A stretch of 64,000 bases of DNA from Neocallimastix lanati (nom. inval.) (GCA_016946835.1 JACVTC010000048.1:233501-297500); one strand, 5' to 3'; numbered from the stretch's first letter, positions 13,392-24,215 are shown. Numbers and translations are program-made. Notes: generated by a model from the sequence alone, not told the origin.

Positions 13392-16300
13392 ATGAACCAA
13401 GCAAATAATCAAGGCTTCTTAAGAAACACTCAGAAAACAGTAAATGATCCACCACTGTTTTCTGGTATCAAGAGGGAATTCGACGGGTTCCTAACCAGAG
13501 CCGAAATTGCTATGGAATCCAACCCACATGGAATTAATAATGACATCGCAAAAGTCAAATTCATAATTTCTTATTTAATTGGAGAACCTTTAGACTGGGC
13601 TTCGTCTTTGAGACGCAACAATGACGAAATTTTGAATTCCTATGAAAATTTCATTAATGAACTTAGAGCTCGTTATGGTGAAGAAGAAGTTAATACTGTA
13701 ATTGCTAATGGGAAACTTTGTTCAATCCGTCAACATAAGTTTGGCCGCGTTAACGATTACATTAATGAATTCAATAAAGTTGCAAGAAACTCAGACTTCA
13801 ACGAGTCTGCAAAAATATACATGTTTATCAAAGGATTACATTATAAAATGAGAGAACATCTTGCCGTGGTCAATCCGAACCCAAACAATTTAAGAGCTTT
13901 GTTTACTGACGTTATTAGCATTGAGAGTTTAACCAAAAGACACAGTATTAATGAATTTTATTTTCATCAATACAATCACCGAAACAACGCTAGTTCCAGT
14001 ACACAACTCACTAATAATGATCCCATGGAAGTTGACCTCTATCGAATCAAGAGAGGTCAAAGGAATACCAACTATTTCCCATCCAACAAGAAATTGTACC
14101 AGGAGAATGTTAACTCTAAGGAAGAAGAAAGAAGAAAAGGTCTTTGCTACTATTGTAAGCAACCAGGGCATCTTAAATTTAATTGCCCGAACAAGAAGAG
14201 GCCCGCTACAGTTAAAATGATCAACAAGAAAGAAAGAAATGATAATATTGCATCTACTAGCTTAAGAAGAATCAGAAGAATCAACAGCCAAGAAGATATT
14301 TTGAAAGTCAGAAAAATTGTTGAAGAGCAAAACTCACTCTTGACCAAGAAAAGTAACATTATTGATTTTTATATCAAAACAAACGATACAGAAGAAGTAA
14401 AGGCAAGAGTTTTGATTGATTCTGGATCAGATCTTAACTTTATTCACCCAGAATTTGCGAAGGCTTTTGGAATCAAAACCCAACAAATTGAAGAACCATT
14501 CCGTGTTACTGGTCTTGGTTACGGAATATCAACAGTTAAAAAGGAAACGGAGAAGTGCATTTTACGTTTAAAAAATCACTTAGAAATCATTCAATTGTAT
14601 GTACTCAGAATTCCTGATGTTGATATTATTTTAGGTCTACCTTGGATTGAGAAGCATTCGCCTTATAATTACCACGACGCAAAGAAGATCTCCTTTGGCT
14701 CAGGATTTTGCGCTAGACACTGTAATAACGGTAAAAGAAAAAGAAAGAACAAGATCAAGAACAAGAAAAAGAACAAAGGAAAAGAATCTGCTACCGACTT
14801 GGAAGAAAATAAAATTATTGAAGACTCAAGAAAAAGAAAATCTTTCTTTGAATCCGATTCCGAATCTGATTCTGAAGAAGAAATTTCTATTCGTGGCCGC
14901 CGAACTCGTATTAGAACTTGTACTGAATTTATTAATAGTGATAGCGATAGTGATATTAATGATACTTTTATGTTAGATAATTTTAGTGATAGCATTAGTG
15001 ATAGCGATAATTTTAGTGATAGTGATGATATTATTGTTATGAATTGTGATAGTAAAATTAGTAAAAATAGTTTAAAGATCTTAAAGAAAATTTGTGAATC
15101 AAGTAAATGTAAGAAATTAAATGTAATTGAAAAATGTAATAATGAAAATAATAATTTAAATAAAGATGATGAAAAGGTCGAAGTACCTGAAATCTATTTG
15201 ATGTTTAAAGAAGTGTTTAATGTAAATAATTGTAATGTGTTACCTCCGCATCGTAATTATGATTGTGAGATTAAATTAAAAGATAATTGTAGTTTATTTT
15301 ATGGACCGTTGTATCCTTTAACTGAGACGGAGAGAGAAGAATTAAAGAAATATTTAGAAGAAAATTTAAAAAAGGGTTTTATTAGAAAATCTTCTTCTCC
15401 CGCTGGAGCACCTATTTTATTTGTTAGAAAAAAGGATGGTACATATAGATTAGTTATTGATTATAGAAAATTAAATGAAATGACCATCCGTAACTCTTAC
15501 CCTCTTCCTTTAATTAGTGAATTGTTGGATAGAGTTAAAGGTGCTAAATATTTTACTAAGTTAGATTTAAAATCTGCCTATAACTTAGTAAGAATTAAAG
15601 AAGGTGACGAGTACAAAACTGCCTTTCGCACAAGATATGGGCACTTTGAATATCTCGTTATGCCTTTTGGGCTTAAGAATGCCCCTGCTACATTCCAACA
15701 TTTTATAAATGATGTTCTCAGTGATTACTTAGATGATTTTGTAATCTCTTATATTGATGACATTTTAATTTATTCTAATACTTTAGAAGAACATCATGTA
15801 CATGTCAAGAAAGTTTTAAGAAAATTGTTAGAGAATCATTTAGTTGTTAAATTAGAAAAGTGTGAATTTGATGTAACTGAAACTACTTTTCTTGGTTATG
15901 TTTTATCAAGAGATGGAATTGAAATGGATAAAGAAAAAGTTAAAGCAATTTTAGATTGGCCTGTTCCAACAAACGTTAAAGAAATTCAATCGTTTATTGG
16001 ACTTTGTAATTATTACAGAATTTTTATTAAAGACTTTGCGAAAATTGCAAATCCTCTCCACAAATTAACTAGAAAAAATGTTCCTTTTAATTGGAGTTCT
16101 GAACAACAAAAAGCGTTTGATACTTTAAAAGAATTATTTACTACTGCTCCTATTTTGAAACATCCTGATAGCAACAAACAATTCATTGTTGAAACTGATG
16201 CTAGTAATTTTGCTGTTGGTGCAATTCTTTCTCAGGAATTTGATGGGCATTTGCATCCAATTGCTTTTATTTCTACTAGCTTAACTAAATCCCAAAGAAA

Positions 16301-18161
16301 TTACCCTATCTATGACAAAGAACTTCTTGCTATTAAAGTTGCATTGGAAGGATGGAGACATTACTTAGAAGGAGCTCGCCATCAGTTTATTATTTATACT
16401 GATCATAAGAATTTAACTTTCCCTCGAAAACCTGAACTTCTTTCCCAACGCCAAATTCGTTGGTATGAATTCTTATCTAGATTTGATTTTAAACTAATTT
16501 ACAGAGCTGGTAAAAAGTCAGGTAAACCAGATATTTTATCAAGACGTAGTGATCATTTATTTGCTAGTGTTCGTCCTATTTCATGCGTTATTAATTCATG
16601 TAGTTTTAAGAATGATTCTTTAATCTCCTCTATTCATGATTCTCTAGCTAATGATGAATTCTATTGCAAAATAACTGAATTTCTTAAAAATGATAATTCA
16701 AAAGATCCCCCTTTTAGTAAAATCGATAAATTTTCTCTTGACAAAAATGGTTATTTACTTTTTGAAAATTTAATTTATGTTCCCAATAAAATTAGAATAA
16801 GAGTTTTAGAACTCCATCATGACTCTATTTCTGCTGGTCATTTTGGAATTAATAAAACTATTGAACTTATTTCTCGTAATTTCTGGTGGCCTAAATTACA
16901 AAAAGATGTTAAAATGTTTATTAAATCTTGTGAAATTTGTTCAAAATCCAAAATCCCAAGACATAAGCCATATGGTTTACTTTCTCCACTTTATACACCA
17001 AATAGAGCCTGGTCTGCTATCTCTATGGATTTTATTGTTGAACTTCCGAAATCCAAAGATATGACCACTATAATGGTTGTTGTGGATCGCTTAACTAAAA
17101 TGGCTCATTTTATACCATTTAGATGTCTTCCTACTGCTTCTATTGCTGCTGATTCTTTCATTGCTAATATTTTTAAACTTCATGGTTTCCCCGATTCTAT
17201 TATTTCTGATCGTGGTTCTCAATTTACCTCTGATTTTTGGAATCGTCTTTGCTCTCTTTTAAATATTAAGCATTCTTTTTCTACTGCTAATCACCCGCAG
17301 ACTGATGGTCAAACGGAGAGGGTGAACTCGATATTGGAACAATATCTTCGTTGTTTCATTAACGAAAAACAAAATAATTGGTTTGATTTATTACCTTTTG
17401 CAGAATTTTCTTATAACAATACTTTACAACAATCAATAAATCAATCACCATTTTTTGCAAATTATGGATTTAATCCAAAGTTTAATCCTGAGATTCCTTC
17501 AAACGAGAATCCACATAGAGCTGAAAAAAGAATATTGAATATTAACGAAAACATAAAGTTTTTAAAAGAAAATTTAGAACAAGCGAAAAAGACTTATAAA
17601 AAATATGCAGATTTAAAAAGAATAGATTCTCCTGATTTTAAAGTAGGAAATAAAGTTTATCTTTTAAAGGGTAATACAACAAAGAAAAATAAAAAATTAT
17701 CTGATCAACTAATAGGACCCTTTGAAATCATTAGAAAAGTTAGTGATTTAGCGTATGAACTTAAACTTCCTAATAATATGCGCTGTCACCCTGTATTCCA
17801 TGTTTCGCTCCTCGAACCTTACCATGAAAATGAATTCCCAAACAGAAGAAATACTCGTAGAAGAAATATTAATCTTACTACGGATACAATTAATAGAAGT
17901 CCTGAAAGAATAATTAAAATGAAAACTTTTAACAATAAAAATCGTTACTTGATTAAATGGAAAGGATGCGATTCTAATGAAAATACTTGGATCGATGAAG
18001 ATCAAATTTTTGATAAACAATTAATACAAGAATACTATAGAAAAGAAAAGAAGAATAAATCTTCGAATATTAACAATGAATTTTGCCAACTACCTGAAGA
18101 TTCGAACGAGTACTATGTTAGGCATAAATATCAACCTTTTGTGATCGATCTTCCTTCCTAA
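13392..18161 (+). CDS. Chromovirus M Gag-Pol polyprotein (1589 aa, intact)
   Basis: Single ORF encoding all proteins needed for retrotransposition. Approximate residues: Gag capsid-like 20-210; CCHC zinc knuckle CYYCKQPGHLKFNCP near 250; retropepsin LIDSGSDLN near 342; an acidic Ser-Asp repeat region 480-555; reverse transcriptase 640-875 with YIDDIL near 786; RNase H (ETDASNFAVG) from 935; integrase zinc finger 1141-1186 (H...H...CEICSKSK); integrase core 1206-1316 (MDFIVELP, DRGSQFTS, TDGQTERVN); chromodomain 1505-1550 (RYLIKWKGCDSNENTW). The start is the first ATG after the in-frame stop at 13323. No frameshift or stop was seen, so it may be autonomous. The chromodomain is expected to steer integration to modified chromatin. 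Confidence 0.95.
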   Translation: MNQANNQGFLRNTQKTVNDPPLFSGIKREFDGFLTRAEIAMESNPHGINNDIAKVKFIISYLIGEPLDWASSLRRNNDEILNSYENFINELRARYGEEEVNTVIANGKLCSIRQHKFGRVNDYINEFNKVARNSDFNESAKIYMFIKGLHYKMREHLAVVNPNPNNLRALFTDVISIESLTKRHSINEFYFHQYNHRNNASSSTQLTNNDPMEVDLYRIKRGQRNTNYFPSNKKLYQENVNSKEEERRKGLCYYCKQPGHLKFNCPNKKRPATVKMINKKERNDNIASTSLRRIRRINSQEDILKVRKIVEEQNSLLTKKSNIIDFYIKTNDTEEVKARVLIDSGSDLNFIHPEFAKAFGIKTQQIEEPFRVTGLGYGISTVKKETEKCILRLKNHLEIIQLYVLRIPDVDIILGLPWIEKHSPYNYHDAKKISFGSGFCARHCNNGKRKRKNKIKNKKKNKGKESATDLEENKIIEDSRKRKSFFESDSESDSEEEISIRGRRTRIRTCTEFINSDSDSDINDTFMLDNFSDSISDSDNFSDSDDIIVMNCDSKISKNSLKILKKICESSKCKKLNVIEKCNNENNNLNKDDEKVEVPEIYLMFKEVFNVNNCNVLPPHRNYDCEIKLKDNCSLFYGPLYPLTETEREELKKYLEENLKKGFIRKSSSPAGAPILFVRKKDGTYRLVIDYRKLNEMTIRNSYPLPLISELLDRVKGAKYFTKLDLKSAYNLVRIKEGDEYKTAFRTRYGHFEYLVMPFGLKNAPATFQHFINDVLSDYLDDFVISYIDDILIYSNTLEEHHVHVKKVLRKLLENHLVVKLEKCEFDVTETTFLGYVLSRDGIEMDKEKVKAILDWPVPTNVKEIQSFIGLCNYYRIFIKDFAKIANPLHKLTRKNVPFNWSSEQQKAFDTLKELFTTAPILKHPDSNKQFIVETDASNFAVGAILSQEFDGHLHPIAFISTSLTKSQRNYPIYDKELLAIKVALEGWRHYLEGARHQFIIYTDHKNLTFPRKPELLSQRQIRWYEFLSRFDFKLIYRAGKKSGKPDILSRRSDHLFASVRPISCVINSCSFKNDSLISSIHDSLANDEFYCKITEFLKNDNSKDPPFSKIDKFSLDKNGYLLFENLIYVPNKIRIRVLELHHDSISAGHFGINKTIELISRNFWWPKLQKDVKMFIKSCEICSKSKIPRHKPYGLLSPLYTPNRAWSAISMDFIVELPKSKDMTTIMVVVDRLTKMAHFIPFRCLPTASIAADSFIANIFKLHGFPDSIISDRGSQFTSDFWNRLCSLLNIKHSFSTANHPQTDGQTERVNSILEQYLRCFINEKQNNWFDLLPFAEFSYNNTLQQSINQSPFFANYGFNPKFNPEIPSNENPHRAEKRILNINENIKFLKENLEQAKKTYKKYADLKRIDSPDFKVGNKVYLLKGNTTKKNKKLSDQLIGPFEIIRKVSDLAYELKLPNNMRCHPVFHVSLLEPYHENEFPNRRNTRRRNINLTTDTINRSPERIIKMKTFNNKNRYLIKWKGCDSNENTWIDEDQIFDKQLIQEYYRKEKKNKSSNINNEFCQLPEDSNEYYVRHKYQPFVIDLPS

Positions 18162-18185
18162 AGTTAATCTCGCAGGAGCTCGACT

Positions 18186-18198
18186 TAAAGGGCGAGAT
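18186..18198 (+). promoter_or_regulatory. M polypurine tract
   Basis: AAAGGGCGAGAT sits immediately before the 3' LTR start TGTAAAG. This is the expected position and composition for the plus-strand primer of reverse transcription. Confidence 0.6.
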
Positions 18199-18970
18199 TG
18201 TAAAGATATTATTAATATCTTTAAATAATTTTAATTAAATTTAATCATAAATTTAAGTAAAATTAAAATAAATTTATTTGAAATCACGTGTATAAAATTA
18301 TTGAAAATATTTTTAACATAATTTCGATTTTTTTCCCAATCATACTAATAAATTAAAAATTTCTCTTGTGAAACTAGTATTTGAAAATCATTTCTTTTTA
18401 TGTAATTTAATTTAAATAATAAGAGTTAAGGTTTTTCACAAGATAAATTAACAACATGAAACTATGCAATTAGTCATGTTGAAACTTACGGCATTTTATG
18501 CTAAATTTATATTAAATAATTATGACAACTTTTATATTATTTTTAAATAGAAAATATATAATAAATTTACTAATAATATTTAAATAATAAATAAATAATA
18601 AATGAACTCAATTAGAATTGATTATATTTATTTTAGTTATTAATTATAATTCTCTTTATTTAGTAATAGTTAATTATTTATTATTAGTTTAGGTTAGTAC
18701 TGTTTTAAATAAATAGCTAGATAATATAATTCAATAGGAATTATATATTATAAATGCAATAAGATAAAAATATAAATAGTTATCAAATTTCATGTATTTT
18801 AATCGATGTAATTGTTATTAACGATTTCTTGTTAATAACACTTTAAAATAAATAAAGATTTTAATATTTAAAAAATTAATAAAACTTGTTCTTTAAAACT
18901 ATTATTTTGTGTTTTAGTGTTATTATTGAAGTGTTGATTTATAATCTATTTTTTTTATCAAAACTTTATA
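18199..18970 (+). repeat. M 3' LTR
   Basis: 772 bp, matching the 5' LTR almost perfectly and also ending CTTTATA. It is followed not by host DNA but by a fold-back segment (18971-19117). Confidence 0.85.
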
Positions 18971-19117
18971 GTCACGTGTATAAAATTATCGAAATTATGT
19001 TAAAAATATTTTCAATAATTTTATACACGTGATTTCAAATAAATTTATTTTAATTTTACTTAAATTTATGATTAAATTTAATTAAAATTATTTAAAGATA
19101 TTAATAATATCTTTACA
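18971..19117 (-). repeat. Fold-back copy of the M 5' end at its 3' end
   Basis: 18988-19117 is a reverse-complement copy, apparently exact, of the first 130 bp of M (11731-11860). It is preceded by a 17-18 bp direct copy of LTR sequence (CACGTGTATAAAATTAT, 18973-18989), so the junction itself is a small hairpin. As a result the integrated element ends in 130-bp inverted repeats, with TGTAAAG and CTTTACA abutting the TAATA duplication. Confidence 0.88.
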
Positions 19118-21474
19118 TAATATCCTACAGCACCTAAGAATGATCTTAACTCATGTATATTCGTGGGTTCTTTCTAGGCTTTAATTGCTTCAATTTTGCT
19201 ATTTTGAGGACTAAGACCCTTAGTAGAAATCTTGTGACCAAGAACTTCAACTTCCGTTTGCATAAAGTGACATTTTTCAATATTAATTTTTAATTTATGT
19301 TCCTTGAAGATTGCTAATACCTGTTTTATGTGTTGGATATGTTCTTCGACAGTTTTTGAATATATAAGTATATCATCAATAAAGTTGAAAACACATTTTC
19401 CGATTAAAGGAAATAAAATTCTATTCATTTCCCGTTGGAAGGTAGCCGGAGCTCCAGTTAATCCAAAAGGCATAACTTTGAATTGGTAGTTGCCAAATTT
19501 GGTTGTAAAACTGGTTATTTCAACACTTTCTTCGTCCATTAGGATTTGATGGTAACCTGAGTATAGATCCATAGTAGTAAAGATTTTGGCACCATCTAGA
19601 CTGTCAAATATCTCGTCAATATATGGAAGGGCATAAGAGTCTTTTTCGGTTAGATCATTCACCTTGCGGTAGTCCACACACAATCTCCATTTTCCATTAG
19701 CCTTTGGGACCACAACAACAGGTGAAGACCATTCTGAATATGATGGTACAACTAGCTTTTTCTTAATAAGTTTAATTAGTTCTTCTTTAATAATATCCGA
19801 TTTAAATTTGGTTACTCTGTAACATCTTTGTTTAACAGGTTTTGCGTTCGCTTTCAAGTTAATTTTATGAGGGGCCAAGTCTGACGGTGTTAATTCTTCA
19901 GAAGATGTCGCTATAATGTCCAAGTTTTCTTCAAGTAATTTTACTATTACATCTTTATAATCTTTACAAAGGCTTGCTATAAATTTTTCATCATGGATAT
20001 ACTCTTGCGGAGATAGACCTTCAAGTTTCTTTAATTCATTAGTTGTGTCTTCATCTTCAAGTATTTTCCTTACTATACACACTAATTTTTCTTCTTCTTG
20101 GAAATTATTATTAATAGGAGCTATAACGTGGATTAGTCCTTGAGAATTAAATTGACATAAACTATATCTTATAGGATGGATAAAAAGATTGTGTTCTACT
20201 TGAGTTTGAAAATTAATCAACAAATCATAAAATGGGTCATCATCATCAATTATACGAAAATCTACTATCATTTTATAATCATTAATCTTAACAGGTATTC
20301 GTACAATAATTCCTTCCGAATACTCATCATTCTTAGTCGCTAAACGTATTCTTCCACGACTTATACCTACTTCTTCATAATTTCCAGGTAATTTCTCATA
20401 AAATTTTTTTGTGATAACATTGAGATTGCTACAAGAATCAATTAGTGCTTTACCAGGAATTTCATCTACTGTTACATCAACCATGGCAATATCTTCTTCT
20501 GAGGTTTCCTTACTTTTGCTAATATAAGAGTGATCAATATTATTTACCAAAGTAGCAGCAGCAATAGTATTGTTTAATGCACCTATTATTTTCTTTTCAG
20601 GTTTTTCTAATTTTAATCCTTGACTTACTTGACTTCTGACTTTTGGAGAAACATTGAGGAGCTGACCGAAACTAATATTACACTTGGTTTCATTCAAATC
20701 TTGTAAAACATCATATTCTTCCTGATCCTTACACATCTTGATGTTCCTAAGCGTTCTACTAATTGTTGCTTTTTCTTTAGGCTCTTGAAAATCTATGAGC
20801 TTCTGTAATGTAATATTCTCATGACCTTCGTCATTAAGCTTTTCAGGAACTTCAATAACTTCCATTTCATTGATTTGTTTTGTTTTAATAATTTTATCGT
20901 TTTCATTATCGATTAATTTATTTAATCGTTGATGCATTTTATCACTAGTAGTACTGATGCTATTTCTTTGTTTTGAAGAATCCAGACTTTGCTTTTCTCT
21001 TATAGTAATATTATCCTCCCTTTCCTTCCTTTTTCCCTTGTTATTTCCAAAGTTAGCTCTTTCTTTATTCCGAATTTGTTTTTCTTTGGCTTTCTCAATA
21101 TTTTATATTAGGCTGCGCCATTATCGAAGGATGTAGTTGATTTTTATTTTTAACAATTATTCTATTTTCTATTTCCTTCTCTTTTATCTTTCTTATTACA
21201 GGAGTTGTTATAGGGGTAGGATTATCTTTGAGACTTTTACGTTGTCTCTTTTCATTATTTTCACTAGTTTCATCGTTAGTCGTCAACTTCCTTTTTGTCG
21301 CACTAACTATAAATTCTACATCATTCTCATTATCGGATTCTTTGTGAGTTTCATTAGTATAGGAAGCATCTTCTTTTTCTTCCTTATTATAATCATTTGT
21401 ACTACTAGGAATGGATTTGTATTGTAATGAAGCTATTTTATTTTTATAGGGAGTGCTTCCTCTCCCTTTTAGTG
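19118..21474 (-). pseudogene. A1 pol, 5' part: linker, protease, reverse transcriptase
   Basis: On the minus strand this starts after the gag frameshift site with an acidic/basic linker. It continues with the protease (KALIDSCSNLNVIT, about 20420-20455), a beta-rich segment (GISRGRIRLATK) and RT (VDYRKVNDL, FTTMDLYSGYHQ, VMPFGLTGAPATFQ, FIDDILIYS at about 19370). Two lesions are visible against A2: one extra T near 21100 (AATATTTTATA against AATATTTATA), which breaks the frame, and TGG to TAG at 19172-19174. M then interrupts the gene. PR carries Asp-Ser-Cys rather than Asp-Ser/Thr-Gly, as in A2 and A'. Confidence 0.9.
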
Positions 21475-21481
21475 GTTTAAA
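21429..21481 (-). promoter_or_regulatory. A1 gag-pol -1 frameshift signal
   Basis: The slippery heptamer T TTA AAC (21475-21481, minus strand) lies in the gag frame, two codons before the gag stop (21469-21471). The pol frame is exactly -1 to gag and opens at this point. Seven bases downstream is an H-type pseudoknot: stem 1 AGGGAG/CTCCCT (21462-21467 with 21448-21453), stem 2 GAAGC/GCTTC (21455-21459 with 21429-21433), and an A-rich loop of about 15 nt. The arrangement matches known -1 frameshift elements. Confidence 0.85.
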
Positions 21482-22362
21482 GATTTTCCACTATATAACC
21501 GTTTCTTATTTTCTTGAATAATTGCATTTAACTTAGGACAATTATACTGCAAATGTCCTGGATCGCTACAATAAAAACAGGCTTTAATGGTAAGATTTTT
21601 CATTTTTTTTGTTAAGTCCTCCAATTCGTAATCTTTATTTCTTTTTGGGCTTCTAACTTCATAATTCTCCCTTACTACTTTTCTGTTGTTTTGATAATTA
21701 TTCCTGATATTTATTCTTGGGTTGACAATTTCAGTTGAGTACTCTTTTGAGGGTCTCAAATTCATTACTCTATCAACCTTTTCGGCAATGTCAAACGCCC
21801 GATTTAAAGAAATGTCATCCTTAAGTGAGACCCTTTTCCAAGCTTCTTCATTGTTCCTAAGAGCATCAATATAATCGAGAACACTGACTCGCTTCTTTCT
21901 TTTCTTATCTAATTTCAAATATATGGATCGGAAACGAGTATTAAAGTCTTTTACTCGCTCATTTCTTTTAATTCTTAAAGCACGGAGCTCACGAAGTAAC
22001 ATATTCTGGTCTTCTTTAAGACCATAAAAAGTTTCTATTGCTTCTACAATTTCCTTTAAGGAAGGATATTCATCTTTTTTCTTTTCTTCTGAATCAGATT
22101 CTTCTTTTTCTTCGTCCTCACTTTCTGATTCAGAATCGGTACTGTAACTTTCAATTAAATCCTGGATAACTTCGCGAGGCTCTCCAGTAGACATGAGTAA
22201 GCAGGCGGTAAAAATCTTTTTGGGATCAGTAACTTCCTCAAGTTTTATCCATAATCGGATTTCTGATTCCCAAGATTTGATATCGAGATTTTCCTTTGAA
22301 ATTTTCTCGATATCTTTTAATTCCTTTTTTAATTCTTTAAAATTGATTTTATTTTCAGCCAT
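21469..22362 (-). CDS. A1 Gag (297 aa)
   Basis: Structural protein of the A1 particle. It starts MAENKINFKE at the first ATG (22360-22362); the frame is open further upstream but without ATG. An N-terminal helical capsid-like part (YPSLKEIVEAIETFYG, about residues 105-120) is preceded by a Ser/Glu/Asp-rich acidic tract. A single CCHC knuckle (CFYCSDPGHLQYNC) lies near residue 265 and binds RNA. Gag terminates at TAA; about 2 codons before it ribosomes are predicted to slip into pol. It is nearly identical to A2 gag and appears intact. The N-terminal half is also homologous to the D gag. Confidence 0.92.
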   Translation of the reverse strand: MAENKINFKELKKELKDIEKISKENLDIKSWESEIRLWIKLEEVTDPKKIFTACLLMSTGEPREVIQDLIESYSTDSESESEDEEKEESDSEEKKKDEYPSLKEIVEAIETFYGLKEDQNMLLRELRALRIKRNERVKDFNTRFRSIYLKLDKKRKKRVSVLDYIDALRNNEEAWKRVSLKDDISLNRAFDIAEKVDRVMNLRPSKEYSTEIVNPRINIRNNYQNNRKVVRENYEVRSPKRNKDYELEDLTKKMKNLTIKACFYCSDPGHLQYNCPKLNAIIQENKKRLYSGKSLNH

Positions 22363-23648
22363 TTGAAAATTTAAAAATGGTATTAATGCTATGATATCCA
22401 ATTTAAAAATATGTTTACTTTAAAAATATATTTAATAACAAAAAAAAATAAATTTATCTTTGTTTTATAATAATATAATTATGGACTCAGAAAACCCTCT
22501 GTCAATCCAATTCTTTATTCCAATAATAATTCAGACTCAGAATCTCTCTCTGAAAATCTAATGAATTAATTCAGACTCGAAAACACCCTCCGAAAATCTG
22601 AAACAAAAAAAAAAAAAAAATTTTAAAATTCAGACTCAAAAACGCAATTTGAAAATCTGAAGCTTTTTATTATGAATTTTAATATTTATTATATTCTCTT
22701 AAGCATTAATACACAGAATATGTATATCTTAATTTTTTTTTTTATTTATTTGTAGTAATAACTTCTTTATTTAATTTTATTTAATATATTTATTTCCTTT
22801 ATTAAAATAGTTAATATAACATAAAACAAATTGTATAAATACTTAAATAATAATAATAATATATATTTATTTTTATTTTTATTTTTATTTTTTTTTTTTT
22901 TTTTTGTATATATTTAATATTCTATTAATTCTTTGTTATAACATTTAATGAAATATTAAATAAAAAGTTAAAATACAAGCCAAACTATATAGTGTTGAAC
23001 CATCAAATATATAGCTTGTTAACCCTTCTTACAATAAGTCCCCTTAGCTCTTTATTGATAAGTTGATAATGTCGATTGTTAATTATTAAGAAACTTAATA
23101 AAAAGAAGGTAGCAATATTAAATTCTTTTTAATTTGGCTAACTTATTGTTAGTAATAAAGAAGATAATAACGTATCCTTCCCAGTATCAACAAGATCAAA
23201 ACAATAAAGTATTATGTGTGGGTGTTCAACTATCCCGCGTAGAGAGTTGTAAGACAGCTTATTTATATTTTTCTTTTTAATTAAAATTTAATTAATTATA
23301 TAACGAATAATAGAAACTTTAACACACACAAAAAAAAAATTTCAATTATAAAAATTTCAAAAAAAAAAAAATTTAATTATATAAAATCATAAAAATAATA
23401 CACTTATTTGAAAAATAATAATAATAATCTAATTTTATATATTCTATATATATATATTGTACATGTATATATTAAAAAAAATAAAATAAACTGATAAACA
23501 TAAAAAAATTACAATTTATTATTTAGAATTATTAATATAAAAAAAAATTTATTTATAAAATTTATTCTTATTTAAAAAAAAATTAAAAATTTGTACTACA
23601 AAAAAAATTTTTGCTTATTATTTTAATATTTATAATTAATTAAAAAAA

Positions 23649-23683
<35 letters not shown>

Positions 23684-23723
23684 TATATAAATCTATATCT
23701 ATGATAATACTATTGGTTAAAAA

Positions 23724-23769
<46 letters not shown>

Positions 23770-23937
23770 TTTATTCTACACTAAAGAAAAATTTAATTTA
23801 TTATTTATTAAAAAAATTTATTAATGAAATATTTATTATTTTAATAAAAGGAAAAAAAATAATAATAATAATAATAATAGGCGAACAAATTTATAAAAGC
23901 CTAAAATAAAAATAAAAAAAAAAACTATATATTTTAA

Positions 23938-24215
23938 CGTCACTTCGCAAGAATGACCAGGGTTTTATCAGGGATCGAACCTGACCCACCTCTTATTTTC
24001 TGCGCGAGTGAACAAACTATCACCTGTTGAAGTGTGTAGTTGCCTTCAGCGTGAAGGTTTTATAGTTCTAGGGCGTATTTGCCTAATTGTCAAGGATTTG
24101 TTCCTTGAGATACTCGCGTTTACAATCTACAAAACCTTGCAAAATTGTAAATAAGAGTTTATGAAATTAATATCCTGCAAGCTAACACTGTCTTACTCAA
24201 ATATTAACTTCGTAA
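23938..24215 (-). ncRNA. Structured GC-rich leader island 1 of A1, tRNA-like fold
   Basis: In a homopolymer background this island is conserved in A2 (55897-56175). On the minus strand a perfect 5-bp stem and 7-nt loop, TCAGG-TTCGATC-CCTGA (23968-23984), copies a tRNA T arm and contains a Pol III B-box. TAAAACC (23961-23967) directly follows and can pair with GGTTTTG (24130-24136), as in an acceptor stem, closing a 176-nt domain. Inside are further hairpins (TCAAGGA/TCCTTGA; CCTTCA/TGAAGG). Function is unknown: packaging, priming, translation or a captured RNA gene are possible. Confidence 0.6.

Larger units (their letters stand above)
11731..19117 (+). mobile_element. Chromovirus M (Ty3/gypsy), complete, inserted in A1 pol
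   Basis: A 7387-bp insertion with perfect 5-bp duplication TAATA (11726-11730 and 19118-19122); A2 at about 40410 shows the empty site. Order: 5' LTR, leader with a 40-bp minisatellite and a 49-A run, one intact polyprotein, purine-rich tract (18186-18198), 3' LTR. The right end carries an extra inverted copy of the left end. LTRs are almost identical and the ORF is open, so insertion is recent. Confidence 0.93.
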
